A stretch of 64,000 nt of DNA from Bradyrhizobium sp. AZCC 1693 (GTDB taxonomy: Bacteria > Pseudomonadota > Alphaproteobacteria > Rhizobiales > Xanthobacteraceae), in NCBI RefSeq assembly GCF_036924745.1, contig NZ_JAZHSD010000001.1:1178001-1242000 (forward strand). The letters run 5' to 3'. The notes below the pieces were generated by a model, which saw only the letters and a program-made list of their open reading frames with translations, had not been told where the DNA came from and searched no databases. The translations under genes were made by a program, and so were the position numbers. Below, one piece after another: positions 50,364 to 59,490 of this stretch (positions within the stretch are counted from its first letter, which is position 1; each line of letters starts with the position of its first letter).

Positions 50364-51797
50364 ATGATTTCCTCCACTCCCCAAACTGACACCGTCCATG
50401 TGATTGGCGGCGGCCTTGCCGGCTCGGAAGCCGCCTGGCAGGTCGCCAATGCCGGCATCCGCGTCGTCCTGCACGAGATGCGCCCGTTGCGGATGACCGA
50501 GGCCCACCGCACCGAAGGCCTGGCCGAGCTCGTCTGCTCCAACTCGTTCCGCTCCGACGACGCCGCCAACAACGCCGTCGGCCTGCTGCATGCCGAGATG
50601 CGCCGGCTGGGCTCGCTGATCATGCGCTGCGCCGACGCCAACCAGGTGCCCGCGGGCGGGGCGCTGGCGGTCGACCGCGACGGGTTTTCCGCAGCCGTCA
50701 CCCGGACCCTGCACGACCATCCCCTGATCGAGATCGCCCGCTCCGAAATCGCTGGCCTGCCGCCGGCGGAATGGGGCAACGTGATCGTCGCGACCGGCCC
50801 CCTCACCTCGGCGCCGCTGGCGGACGCTATTCGCGAGCTGACGGATGAGAACGCGTTGGCGTTCTTCGATGCGATCGCGCCGATCGTGCACAAGGATTCC
50901 ATCGACATGTCGGTGGCATGGTTTCAGTCGCGCTACGACAAGGTCGGGCCGGGCGGCAGCGGCGCGGACTACATCAACTGCCCGATGACGAAAGAGCAGT
51001 ATGACGCGTTCGTCGCAGCGCTGCTGGCCGGCGACAAGGTGGATTTCAAGGACTGGGAGACCAACACGCCCTATTTCGACGGCTGCCTGCCGGTCGAGGT
51101 CATGGCCGAACGTGGCCCTGAAACCCTGCGGCATGGACCGATGAAGCCGGTCGGGTTGACCAATCCGCACAATCCGACGGTCAAGCCCTACGCCATTGTG
51201 CAGCTGCGCCAGGACAACAAGCTCGGCACGCTCTACAACATCGTCGGCTTCCAGACCAAACTGAACTACGGCGCGCAGCAGCGCGTGTTCCGCACCATTC
51301 CGGGCCTCGAGAACGCCGAATTCGCCCGGCTCGGCGGCCTGCACCGCAACACCTTCCTGAACTCGCCAAAACTCCTCGATGGGCAGTTGCGCTTGCGCGC
51401 GCAGCCAAGGCTGCGCTTCGCCGGCCAGATGACAGGCTGTGAGGGCTATGTGGAATCCGCCAGCATCGGCCTGATCGCAGGCCTCTACGCCGCGGCGAAC
51501 GCCCGGGCGCAGTCGCTCGAACCACCGCCCGTGACCACGGCGCTGGGCTCGCTGCTCGGACATATCACGGGGGGCCACATCGAGACGTCGGAGGCCGGAA
51601 CGCGGTCATTCCAGCCGATGAACATCAATTTCGGCCTATTCCCGCCGCTTGCGAGCTTGCCTACCAAGAAAGCGGACGGCACAAGGCTGCGCGGCAACGA
51701 GAAGTCGGTGGCAAAAAAGCAGGCGCTCAGCGCCCGGGCGCTGGCCGATCTTGATCGCTGGATCGCCGAGCATCTGCGCATAGCAGCGGCGGCGTAA
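50364..51797 (+). CDS. trmFO: Folate-dependent tRNA (uracil-54-C5)-methyltransferase
   Basis: 477 aa. FAD-binding [16 protein letters not shown] at 12, [88 protein letters not shown] and [17 protein letters not shown] with the conserved Cys. Adds the C5 methyl of ribothymidine-54 in tRNA using methylene-THF and FADH2. Slightly longer at the C-terminus than Bacillus TrmFO. 4 bp before the kinase-ANL gene. Confidence 0.95.
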   Translation: MISSTPQTDTVHVIGGGLAGSEAAWQVANAGIRVVLHEMRPLRMTEAHRTEGLAELVCSNSFRSDDAANNAVGLLHAEMRRLGSLIMRCADANQVPAGGALAVDRDGFSAAVTRTLHDHPLIEIARSEIAGLPPAEWGNVIVATGPLTSAPLADAIRELTDENALAFFDAIAPIVHKDSIDMSVAWFQSRYDKVGPGGSGADYINCPMTKEQYDAFVAALLAGDKVDFKDWETNTPYFDGCLPVEVMAERGPETLRHGPMKPVGLTNPHNPTVKPYAIVQLRQDNKLGTLYNIVGFQTKLNYGAQQRVFRTIPGLENAEFARLGGLHRNTFLNSPKLLDGQLRLRAQPRLRFAGQMTGCEGYVESASIGLIAGLYAAANARAQSLEPPPVTTALGSLLGHITGGHIETSEAGTRSFQPMNINFGLFPPLASLPTKKADGTRLRGNEKSVAKKQALSARALADLDRWIAEHLRIAAAA

Positions 51798-51801
51798 CAC
51801 C

Positions 51802-52905
51802 ATGAGCTTGCCCAAAGACGACGCCGCCACCCTGTCGGCGCGCTGGACCGAAGGCGTGCTGTTGAAGCGCGACGTGTTCTCGACCGTCGAACGCGGCCGC
51901 TTTCGCGATGATGCCAGTGAGCTTGACGCGGTGCTGCGCCGGCTCGATCAGGTGCCGCTGTGGTCCTATCCGCTCGCCCGCCATCTGTTCGCCCGCGAGC
52001 GCCGCGCGCTGGCGCTAGCGCGCGATCTCGACGTCGGCCCAAAGCTGCTCTGGGCCGGCCGAAGAGCGCTGGTGCGCGGCTTTATCGATGGTGTCGCACT
52101 GCATCTGGCAAAACCCCATGGCGACCTCGCCTATTTCCGATCCGCCAAACTCGCGCTTCGCAAGCTGCACCGCGCCGGCATCTGCCATAATGATCTCGCC
52201 AAGGAGCAGAACTGGCTCCGTGGCAGCGACGGCCGGGCCTATGTTACCGATTTTCAGCTTGCCGCCTGTTTCAAGACAAGAAGCCGCCTGTTCCGGATCG
52301 CGGCCTATGAGGACCTGCGTCATCTGCTGAAGCACAAGCGCAGCTACGCGCCACAGGCGCTGACGCCGATGGAGCGCAAGATTCTCGCGCGCAAATCCTT
52401 TGTCGCCAGCATCTGGCTCAAGACCGGCAAGAAGGTCTACCAGGCCATCACCCGCGGCCTGTTCAACTTCACCGATCGCGAAGGTGGCGGCCGCCGGCTG
52501 GTCAACGACGCGCCTGTGCTGATCGAGCTGATCAGGAAGAACCCTGAAGTGCGCGACACCGCCATTGTCGCTTTCGCCGACCGCCGCACCGGCGTCGGAC
52601 TGTACGCCTTTGTCGAGGCCGACAAGGTCGCGCTGGAAAAGCAGTTGCGCAGCGAACTTTCGTCCGCCAAGGGCGTCAAGCCGCCGGAGCATATCCAGGT
52701 GGTGCATGCCCTGCCGCGCGATGCCGCCGGCAAACCGCGCACGGAAATATTGCAGCTCGTCGCCATGAACCAGCTCGACCTGATCGGGCCGCTGATCACG
52801 AGCGAGATCGACCGCGCGTTCATGAAAGACATTCTGGAGTCACGGAAGAATTTGCGGGACCGATTCAATTTTGAGTCCGCGGATATGGATAGGCCGTCAA
52901 CTTGA
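51802..52905 (+). CDS. Kinase-like protein fused to an acyl-adenylate-ligase C-terminal domain
   Basis: 367 aa. Residues about 15-200 form an atypical protein-kinase or lipopolysaccharide-kinase-like fold: catalytic loop GICHNDLAKEQNWL (H-x-D-x-x-K-x-x-N) and YVTDFQLAACF (D-F-Q in place of DFG). Residues about 230-330 (VLIELIRKNPEVRDTAIVAFAD, VGLYAFVEADKVALEKQL, VKPPEHIQVVHALPRDAAGKPR, TEILQLVAMNQLD) match the mobile C-terminal domain of ANL acyl-CoA ligases, including the G-K-P-R position of the catalytic Lys. Start 4 bp after trmFO. Role unknown; possibly a carrier or acyl-linked kinase. Confidence 0.7.
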   Translation: MSLPKDDAATLSARWTEGVLLKRDVFSTVERGRFRDDASELDAVLRRLDQVPLWSYPLARHLFARERRALALARDLDVGPKLLWAGRRALVRGFIDGVALHLAKPHGDLAYFRSAKLALRKLHRAGICHNDLAKEQNWLRGSDGRAYVTDFQLAACFKTRSRLFRIAAYEDLRHLLKHKRSYAPQALTPMERKILARKSFVASIWLKTGKKVYQAITRGLFNFTDREGGGRRLVNDAPVLIELIRKNPEVRDTAIVAFADRRTGVGLYAFVEADKVALEKQLRSELSSAKGVKPPEHIQVVHALPRDAAGKPRTEILQLVAMNQLDLIGPLITSEIDRAFMKDILESRKNLRDRFNFESADMDRPST

Positions 52906-53012
52906 CGTTTGCTGTCGTCACCCGCCAACGGGTCGCGCGAATGCGCGCCCGATGACAGGCTCCGGCGGGTGACCCAGCAGAGACTTTGGAGATAAATCGA
53001 GGGGCCGCGGCG

Positions 53013-54889
53013 ATCGGGATAGGGGGGGAGTCTCGCGACTCCTCCCCTCCCACACCACCGTACGTACGGGTCCGTATACGGCGGTTCGGCAGATCATGCG
53101 GGCCGCCGTGCCGCGATGGAAGCCAAGCCGAGCGAACCGAAGAGAGCAATTGGCAAAGCCATGTTGAGCGCGGGGCTGTTGCTGAGCCGCCAAGGGCCCC
53201 GTGGGCTGCTGGCAGCTTTTGCCGCCAGGACCCGGCCGACGCCGCGGCGTCGCAACTCAGCGAAGCGAGCAGGTCCACGCTTCCATTGCTTCCAGGCGAC
53301 GGCGCGCAACCGCCGCCTGATCCATTCGTCAAGTGCGCGCAACACCGACGGGGTTTGGCAGAAGCCGAAGTAGCCGCGCCACCCGATCAGGTAGACGGAC
53401 AGCTCCTTGATGCCCTGCGCGAGGCTTTTCCCGCCCGTGCGCCGCGTCAGCTCCCGAACTTTCGCCTTGAAGCGGGCGACGGCCTGCGGCGCAATGCGCC
53501 GTCGCGGCAGCGGCTCGCTTGTAAAGCTGAAGCCCAGGAACTTGCGGACGCTCGGCTTGGCGACCGCACTCTTGGCCTTGTTGACCTTGAGCTTGAGGCG
53601 CTTTTCGAGGAACCGTTCGAGCCCGGCCATCACCCGCTCGCCCGCGCGTTGACTGCGCACATAGATGTTGCAGTCGTCGGCGTAGCGCACGAAGCGATGA
53701 CCGCGCTTCTCCAGTTCCTTGTCCAGCACGTCCAGCATCAGGTTCGACAACAGCGGCGAGAGCGGCCCACCCTGCGGCGTACCCTCCTCCGTCGGACTGA
53801 CCAGCCCTCCCTCCAGCACACCCGCATTCAGGAACGCGCGGATGAGCTTCAGGACGCGCTTGTCAGCAACCCGCTTGGCAACAAGCCCCATCAGGATGTC
53901 GTGGTTGACCCGGTCGAAGAACTTCTCCAGGTCAATATCCACGACGACGGCATAGCCGGACGCAATATACGCCTGCGCCTGCTCCACCGCCTGATGCGCC
54001 GAGTGCTTCGGCCGGAAGCCGAAGCTCGTCTCGGAGAACGTTCCGTCCCAGTCAACTTGCAGCACCTGCATTACCGCCTGCTGGATGAAGCGGTCGAGCA
54101 CCGTCGGGATGCCGAGCGGCCGCAGGCCGCCCGACGCCTTCGGTATCTCCACCCGCCGCACCGGCTGCGGCTTGTAAGTGCCGTCAAGCAGCTGAGCCCG
54201 GATCGTGAGCCAGTGCTCTTTCAGGTAGGCCGGCATAGCATCGACACTCATACCGTCAACGCCCGCCGCACCCTTGTTGCGCTTCACTTGCGCCAACGCT
54301 TTCTTCAGATTCTCACGCTCGAGAACTGCTTCCATCGACGGCCCTGCGACCGCCGGGTGTTCGAGACAGGCTTCCGCCGTGCAGGCTTCGGGCTCTCGGG
54401 CGGCGGCGCTTCGGGCTTCACCCTCCGCCCCGGTGCCCAAGTTCAGCTCGACCTGATTCTTCTGCCGCATGGCTCGCACGAGATCGCCGTTCTACTAACC
54501 ACTTCCACCGTTCAGGCCTTCGGCGGCGCGCTGCCGCCCACTATGCCCTCTGCTGACTTCTGCACTGCGGTCAGGCCGCCTTGCGACGACCTCAGTCCCG
54601 TTACCGGGACACAGCGCAGATCTCCCGAGGTAAGACCGACCGCCTTCACCGCACGCCCGCCGGATCTACCACCCCGGTCCTTGATGACTGTGGACTTCGC
54701 GATCAGTAGCTCGCTCGTCCGGCCGGGTAGGCCTCGTTATCCGGTGTTTGTCCATCGGGCCGCGGCTTTGCTCCACGCTGTCTTCAGACCCCACCTCGCG
54801 ATGACGCCCTTGCGCTTCGCTAATCCTTCGCCGCCATCAGGCTGGATAGAGGACTTCCACCTCCAAGCTGTCGTTCATACTCGGCACAC
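53013..54889 (-). mobile_element. Group II intron (about 1877 nt) with its maturase
   Basis: On the minus strand it begins GTGTGCC (5' consensus GUGYG) at 54889 and ends GAT at 53013. Near the 3' end a domain-V-like hairpin (ACCGCCGTA/TACGGTGGT) and a domain-VI-like GGAGGAG/CTCCCC stem are visible. Deleting the intron restores CCAGTA|CGCCGCGGCC, which recurs at 60537 in another copy of the same chromosomal repeat. Inside is the RT ORF. Length resembles RmInt1-type rhizobial introns. Confidence 0.85.
53094..54479 (-). CDS. ltrA: Group II intron reverse transcriptase/maturase
   Basis: 461 aa. RT0-RT7 motifs: MEAVLERENLKKALAQVKR, KGAAGVDGMSVD, LRPLGIPTVLDRFIQQAVMQ, TSFGFRPKHSAHQAV, VVDIDLEKFFDRVNHD, GTPQGGPLSPLLSN, and the active-site HRFVRYADDCNIYV (YADD). 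The X/thumb domain with FLGFSF and a C-terminal GIIM-like region (SLAQGIKELSVYLIGWRGYF ... IRRRLRAVAWKQWK) are present; no zinc-finger endonuclease is apparent. Splices and retrohomes the intron RNA. Confidence 0.93.
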   Translation of the reverse strand: MRAMRQKNQVELNLGTGAEGEARSAAAREPEACTAEACLEHPAVAGPSMEAVLERENLKKALAQVKRNKGAAGVDGMSVDAMPAYLKEHWLTIRAQLLDGTYKPQPVRRVEIPKASGGLRPLGIPTVLDRFIQQAVMQVLQVDWDGTFSETSFGFRPKHSAHQAVEQAQAYIASGYAVVVDIDLEKFFDRVNHDILMGLVAKRVADKRVLKLIRAFLNAGVLEGGLVSPTEEGTPQGGPLSPLLSNLMLDVLDKELEKRGHRFVRYADDCNIYVRSQRAGERVMAGLERFLEKRLKLKVNKAKSAVAKPSVRKFLGFSFTSEPLPRRRIAPQAVARFKAKVRELTRRTGGKSLAQGIKELSVYLIGWRGYFGFCQTPSVLRALDEWIRRRLRAVAWKQWKRGPARFAELRRRGVGRVLAAKAASSPRGPWRLSNSPALNMALPIALFGSLGLASIAARRPA

Positions 54890-54942
54890 TACTGGATCGC
54901 CCGGTCAAGCCGGGCGATGACGATGCATGAACGAGCGCATCC

Positions 54943-55806
54943 CTACCCGCCGAATTGTCGTGATCTCGACGCCCGCCACAACGTCCACAAGGTCCGCAGC
55001 CGCGATGTCGCCTGCGGCACGAAGGGATCGAAGTCAGCGCGTGACATGCGCTTCAGGTCGCGGCGGACCAGCGCCAGCGGAAGGAACACCGGCCGCGCCT
55101 GTGGCGGCACATGTATGAGCAGATCGAAGGCCGTGCCGAGATGCTTTAGGGCGTCCCCCGCCAACTGATCGATCGCGGCACGCGACCGCGGCGTCTGCTT
55201 GCCCGAAAAAACTTCTTCCATCCCGCTGCCGTGTTGCTGCAGCAATTGCAGCGGCAGGAATAGCTGACGCCGCGCGGCATCGAGCGGCAGCGCCGCGATC
55301 ACCTGCGCCATGCCCTGGGCCAGCCCGGCATGGCGCGCGAGATGGTCGATCACGGCCGACGGCTGTGCCGCGATCCGCGCGCCGAGCGAGAACAGCGCCG
55401 AGGAGGTTTCGGTGACATAGCCCTCCAGCGCCGCCATCGACGGCATCGGATCGTTGTAGAGGTCGAACTGATGCTCCTCGATCAGCCGCGACAGCGGTTC
55501 GGCCGGCAGGCGGAATTCGCTGATCGTCTGCAGGAGTTCGGCCGCGACCGGATTGCCCTCGACGCCGCCATGGCCGTCGCCTTCCAGCATGTCGGTCCAC
55601 CATTGCAGCCGCATTTCGCCCGGCAGCGGCTGGCTGACCAGCTCGCGCACGCGCGATATCTCGACATTGAAGGCGTAGACCGACAGCAGCGAGCGGCGTT
55701 GCGCCGCCGGCAGGAACAGCGTCGACGCATAGCGGGCGAAGTCGTACGTGCGCACCAGATCGGCGCAGAACGCGGCGGACTCCTTCGACGTCGCCGCCGC
55801 GCTCAT
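54943..55806 (-). CDS. Squalene/phytoene-synthase-family protein (NDUFAF6-like)
   Basis: 287 aa from ATG at 55806. FCADLVRTYDFARYASTLFL, SLLSVYAFNVEISRVRELV, LQWWTDMLEGDGHG, EHQFDLYNDPMP, YVTETSSALFSLGARI. The usual Asp-rich substrate motifs (DxxxD) of phytoene synthases are weak (FDLYND; no second clear DxxxD), which is the state of NDUFAF6-type complex I assembly factors. Overlaps the upstream Mth938-like gene by 4 bp. Both lie downstream of secDF, suggesting one operon. Confidence 0.8.
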   Translation of the reverse strand: MSAAATSKESAAFCADLVRTYDFARYASTLFLPAAQRRSLLSVYAFNVEISRVRELVSQPLPGEMRLQWWTDMLEGDGHGGVEGNPVAAELLQTISEFRLPAEPLSRLIEEHQFDLYNDPMPSMAALEGYVTETSSALFSLGARIAAQPSAVIDHLARHAGLAQGMAQVIAALPLDAARRQLFLPLQLLQQHGSGMEEVFSGKQTPRSRAAIDQLAGDALKHLGTAFDLLIHVPPQARPVFLPLALVRRDLKRMSRADFDPFVPQATSRLRTLWTLWRASRSRQFGG

Positions 55807-56198
55807 GGCACTGCGATCAGCGCCGCCGCGACCCGCCGGCGCTCGCCCAGCATGATGTTGTAGGTGCGGATCGCAGGCCCCGTCTGCATCGCATCGAGCA
55901 CCACCCGCACGGCGCGCAGCGCCTCGCGAAGGCCCCGCGGCGGCATCCAGACTTCCGTGCCGGTGCCGACGATCAGCGTGTCGATGGAATTGGCGGCCTT
56001 GAACACGCGCGAGAGCGAATATTCGTCGATCTCGGCAGGCTTCGTCACCTGCCAGGCCCAGATCGCATCCGGCAGGCACAGCAGCGAGCCACGATGCGAC
56101 ATGTCGGCGAAGGCGAAGCCGCCCTTGCCGTAGGCTTCGATCGGCGCCGACCTCGGAAGATGGGGAGCGTCCGAGGATGTGGTTGCTCGATTTGGCAT
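55803..56198 (-). CDS. Mth938-like (DUF498) protein, NDUFAF3-like
   Basis: 131 aa. APIEAYGKGGFAFADMSHRG, PDAIWAWQVTKPAEIDEYS, DTLIVGTGTEVWMPPRGLRE and AIRTYNIMLGERRRVAAALI are the four blocks of Mth938 proteins. Eukaryotic NDUFAF3 belongs here and assembles respiratory complex I. ATG at 56198 (MPNRATTSSD); the upstream extension is a repeat-derived frame. Its stop overlaps the next gene (ATGA). Confidence 0.85.
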   Translation of the reverse strand: MPNRATTSSDAPHLPRSAPIEAYGKGGFAFADMSHRGSLLCLPDAIWAWQVTKPAEIDEYSLSRVFKAANSIDTLIVGTGTEVWMPPRGLREALRAVRVVLDAMQTGPAIRTYNIMLGERRRVAAALIAVP

Positions 56199-56265
56199 GA
56201 TCTTTTTCCGAAAACCGGTTCCCACCCTCGGGTCAAGCCCGAGGGCGTGCTTTTCGGACCGTGCC

Positions 56266-57267
56266 CTACTTCTTCGCAGGCTTATCCGGCGCGTCGCGAT
56301 GCTCACCGACGCCGAGATAGATCAGGATCGGCGCGGCGATGAAGATCGAAGTGTAGGTGCCGACCAGCACCACGCCGAACATCATGACCGCCGTGAAGCT
56401 GTGGATCGCGTGGCCGCCGAACACCAGCAGCGCGAGCAAGGCCAGCGTCACCGTGACGTGGGTGATGATCGAGCGCGACAATGTCGAATTGATGGATTCG
56501 TTCAAAAGCTGCGGCATCGGCATTTTCTTGTAGCGCCGCAGCATTTCCCGGATGCGGTCGTAGATCACGACCGTGTCGTTCAGGGAGTAGCCGAGGATGG
56601 TCAATAGCGCCGCGATGCTGGTGAGATCGAAGTCGACCTGGGAAATCGACATGAAGCCGATCGTCAGCACGATGTCGTGGACGTTGGCGATCATGGCGCC
56701 CAATGCGAACTGCCATTCGAACCGGAACCAGAGATAGATCAGGATCGCGATGATCGCGAGCATCAGGCCGATCATGCCATAGGCCAGCAGTTCGCCCGAA
56801 ACGCGCGGTCCCACCACCTCGACACGGCGGTAGTCGACGCTGTCGCCGAGCGCGCCGCGAATCTTCTGCACGGCCGCCTGCTGCGCGGCGTCGCCACCCG
56901 GCTGCTCGGCCACCCGGATCAGCACGTCGTTCGGACCGCCGAACTGCTGCAACTGGATGTCGCCGAGCCCGAGCGTGCTCAGTGTCGCGCGCATCGCGCC
57001 GATATCGGCGGGGCCGGACTTGTTCTGCACTTCCAGCAGCGTGCCGCCCCTGAAATCGATGCCGAAATTCAGCCCGTGGGTGAAGAACAGCACGATCGCG
57101 AGGATCGAGAGCGCCGCCGAGATCGGAAAGCTGATGCGGCGAAATCGCGTGAAATCGAAATGCGTGTCGTCGGGGACGATGCGCAACGGCGGCAAGAGAT
57201 CGAGCACCGCAACCACGGTCAGCACGACAATCAGAATGCCAAGCCCAATGAGAACGTAGTGAGTCAC
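56266..57267 (-). CDS. secF: Protein translocase subunit SecF
   Basis: 333 aa, six transmembrane helices with the first periplasmic loop between helices 1 and 2. Family motifs: HGLNFGIDFRGGTLLEV, LAYGMIGLMLAIIAILIYLWFRFEWQ (split across helix 2), TILGYSLNDTVVIYDRIRE, NESINSTLSRSIITHVTV. It works with SecD as the proton-driven secretion motor. GTG at 57267 (VTHYVLIGLGI) after AGGAATCT is preferred; 11 bp after the secD stop. An upstream in-frame ATG would overlap secD. Confidence 0.95.
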   Translation of the reverse strand: MTHYVLIGLGILIVVLTVVAVLDLLPPLRIVPDDTHFDFTRFRRISFPISAALSILAIVLFFTHGLNFGIDFRGGTLLEVQNKSGPADIGAMRATLSTLGLGDIQLQQFGGPNDVLIRVAEQPGGDAAQQAAVQKIRGALGDSVDYRRVEVVGPRVSGELLAYGMIGLMLAIIAILIYLWFRFEWQFALGAMIANVHDIVLTIGFMSISQVDFDLTSIAALLTILGYSLNDTVVIYDRIREMLRRYKKMPMPQLLNESINSTLSRSIITHVTVTLALLALLVFGGHAIHSFTAVMMFGVVLVGTYTSIFIAAPILIYLGVGEHRDAPDKPAKK

Positions 57268-57278
57268 GAACCAGATTC

Positions 57279-58877
57279 CTAGATCGGCACGGTTTTGGGC
57301 CGCTTCCACCGCACCCAGCCGGCGACGATCAGGCTGGTGAGAGTAAAGGCGGTGAAGACCGTGGTGATGATGCCGATGCCGAGTGTAACGGCGAAGCCGC
57401 GGACGGGGCCGGTGCCGATATAGAACAGCACCGCGGCGGCGATGAAGGTGGTGATGTTGGAGTCCAGAATGGTCGACAGCGCCCGCCGGAACCCGGCGTC
57501 GATCGCCGAGATCGCGTTGCGGCCGCCGCGCAATTCCTCGCGGATGCGCTCATAGATCAGCACGTTGGAGTCGACCGCGATGCCGACCGTCAGCACGATG
57601 CCGGCGATGCCGGGCAGCGTCAGCGTGGCGTTCAGGAGCGACAACAGGCCGAAGATCATGGCGACGTTGATGGCGACGGCGATATTGGCGAACACGCCGA
57701 ACAGGCGGTAGGTCACCAGCATGAACACGATGACCATGATCGAACCGACATAGGCCGCAAGTTCACCCTTTTCGATCGAGTCCTGACCGAGGCCCGGACC
57801 GACGGTGCGTTCTTCCACCACGGTCAGCGGCGCCGGCAGCGCACCGGCGCGCAGCAAGATCGCGAGATCGTTGGCGGCCTGAACGGTAAAGCTGCCGGAG
57901 ATTTGCCCCGAGCCGCCGGTGATCGGCTCGCGGATCACGGGCGCTGAAATCACTTCATTGTCGAGCACGATCGCAAAGGGCAGACCGACGTTTTCTGACG
58001 TCGCCTGGGCAAACTTGCGCGAGCCCGAACTGTTGAACTTGAAGCTGACGATCGGCTCGTTCGTGCGCTGGTCGAAGCCTGGCTGGGCGTCGATCAGGTC
58101 GCCGCCTGACACCAGCACCTGCTGCTTGATGACATAGGGGACCTTCGGCGAGGTCGAACTCATCAGCACTTCGGATCCCGCCGGCACCCGGCCCTGCTGG
58201 GCCTGGTCGGGCGACACCGAGGTGTCGACCATGCGGAATTCCATCTGCGCAGTCTTGCCCAGCAGCTCCTTCAGGTGTGTCGGATCCTGCAGGCCCGGCA
58301 CCTGCACCAGGATGCGGTCGGTACCTTGCCGCTGGATGATCGGCTCGACCGTACCAAGCTCATTGACGCGCTTCTCGACGATCTGGATCGATTGCTCGAT
58401 GGTCCGACGGAGAAGGTCGGTGATCGCGGCCTGCGGCACCGAGAGGCGGATCAGTCCGCCGCCGGCATCGGAAACCTCCAGGCTACGCTGGCCGCTCGAG
58501 CCGACTAGGCCGCCGAGCGGCTGCGACAGCTCTCGCAGTTTGCTGAGAGACGCCTGCTGGTCGCTATCCTTGACGCGCACTTCGACGGCGTCGCCGCGGA
58601 TGGCCAAGCCGGTATAGCCGATCTTGGCGTCGCGCAGCACCCGCCGTGAGTCGTCGCGGATCTGCTCGAGCTTCTTCTTTTTCACGTAGTTGGAATCGAC
58701 TTCGAGCAGCAGGTACGAACCGCCCTGCAAATCCAGCCCAAGCACGATGTGGCGTTGCGCCCACGCCGGCCAGGTCTTCACCCGCTCCTGGGAAAAAAAG
58801 TTCGGAACCGCGCACAGGCAGACCACAAGCGCGGTCAGAATGATCGCCAGCGCCTTCCACCGCGTGAAATACAACAT
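57279..58877 (-). CDS. secD: Protein translocase subunit SecD
   Basis: 532 aa. LGLDLQGGSYLLLEVD at the first periplasmic entry, a long P1 region, then GSGQISGSFTVQAANDLAILLRAGALPAPL, the motor helices and GIVLTVGIAVDSNVLIYERIREELR, with AVLFYIGTGPVRGFAVTLGIGI at the end. Forms the SecDF-YajC complex that pulls exported proteins on the periplasmic side. Located between yajC and secF on the same strand, the standard order. Confidence 0.95.
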   Translation of the reverse strand: MLYFTRWKALAIILTALVVCLCAVPNFFSQERVKTWPAWAQRHIVLGLDLQGGSYLLLEVDSNYVKKKKLEQIRDDSRRVLRDAKIGYTGLAIRGDAVEVRVKDSDQQASLSKLRELSQPLGGLVGSSGQRSLEVSDAGGGLIRLSVPQAAITDLLRRTIEQSIQIVEKRVNELGTVEPIIQRQGTDRILVQVPGLQDPTHLKELLGKTAQMEFRMVDTSVSPDQAQQGRVPAGSEVLMSSTSPKVPYVIKQQVLVSGGDLIDAQPGFDQRTNEPIVSFKFNSSGSRKFAQATSENVGLPFAIVLDNEVISAPVIREPITGGSGQISGSFTVQAANDLAILLRAGALPAPLTVVEERTVGPGLGQDSIEKGELAAYVGSIMVIVFMLVTYRLFGVFANIAVAINVAMIFGLLSLLNATLTLPGIAGIVLTVGIAVDSNVLIYERIREELRGGRNAISAIDAGFRRALSTILDSNITTFIAAAVLFYIGTGPVRGFAVTLGIGIITTVFTAFTLTSLIVAGWVRWKRPKTVPI

Positions 58878-58932
58878 CGAGTAGACCCGTCAGATCCAGG
58901 AAAATGCGCCGCGGGAAGCGGCGCGGAAAAAC

Positions 58933-59295
58933 TCAGCTCGCCGACGTCTCGTCCTTGGCCTCGCTCTTTTCCTTGGCCGGCTCGCCCTTGGCGCGGACGC
59001 CCGAAATCATCTGCCGCATCTGCCGCACGCGGACGCCGTCCGAAATCTCGAACTCGATCTGGTCCTCGTCGACCACCTTGGTCACCTTGCCGACCAGGCC
59101 GCCCGAGGTCACCACGGTGTCGCCACGGCGGATGTTTTTAACCAGTTCCTGATGATCCTTCACCTTCTTCTGCTGCGGACGCAGAATCAGGAAGTACATG
59201 ATCACGAAGATCAGCGCGAACGGCAGCAACGACATCAACATGCTGTTGGCATCGCCGCCGGCCGCAGCCTGGGCGTACGCAGGGGTAATCAGCAT
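58933..59295 (-). CDS. yajC: Preprotein translocase subunit YajC
   Basis: 120 aa. One membrane helix (LLPFALIFVIMYFLILRPQQKK, split 24-45) with the YajC signature LRPQQKKVKDHQELV, then the cytoplasmic domain GDTVVTSGGLVGKVTKVVD and RQMISGV, and a Lys/Glu-rich C-terminal tail. Associates with SecDF. First gene of the yajC-secD-secF run. Confidence 0.95.
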   Translation of the reverse strand: MLITPAYAQAAAGGDANSMLMSLLPFALIFVIMYFLILRPQQKKVKDHQELVKNIRRGDTVVTSGGLVGKVTKVVDEDQIEFEISDGVRVRQMRQMISGVRAKGEPAKEKSEAKDETSAS

Positions 59296-59490
59296 TCGAA
59301 CAATCCTCGTGAGACGGAAAAGAACCGGCCATGCCTGAGCTTAGCGCCTTGGGCAAATCGCCGGTCCCGGGCAAATTCGCGCGGACTATAGCGGCGGCGG
59401 GCCCAATTGCAACGTGGCCAAGCCTCTCATTTAGGCCGCTTGCGGGACCTTCCAAGGCCCGTTAAGGCTGCGCGGTCAGGAACTGCAAAA

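Noticed and set aside
52986..54920. 644-aa plus-strand frame across the group II intron
   Set aside because: Antisense to the reverse transcriptase, with no motifs and a high Arg/Pro content.
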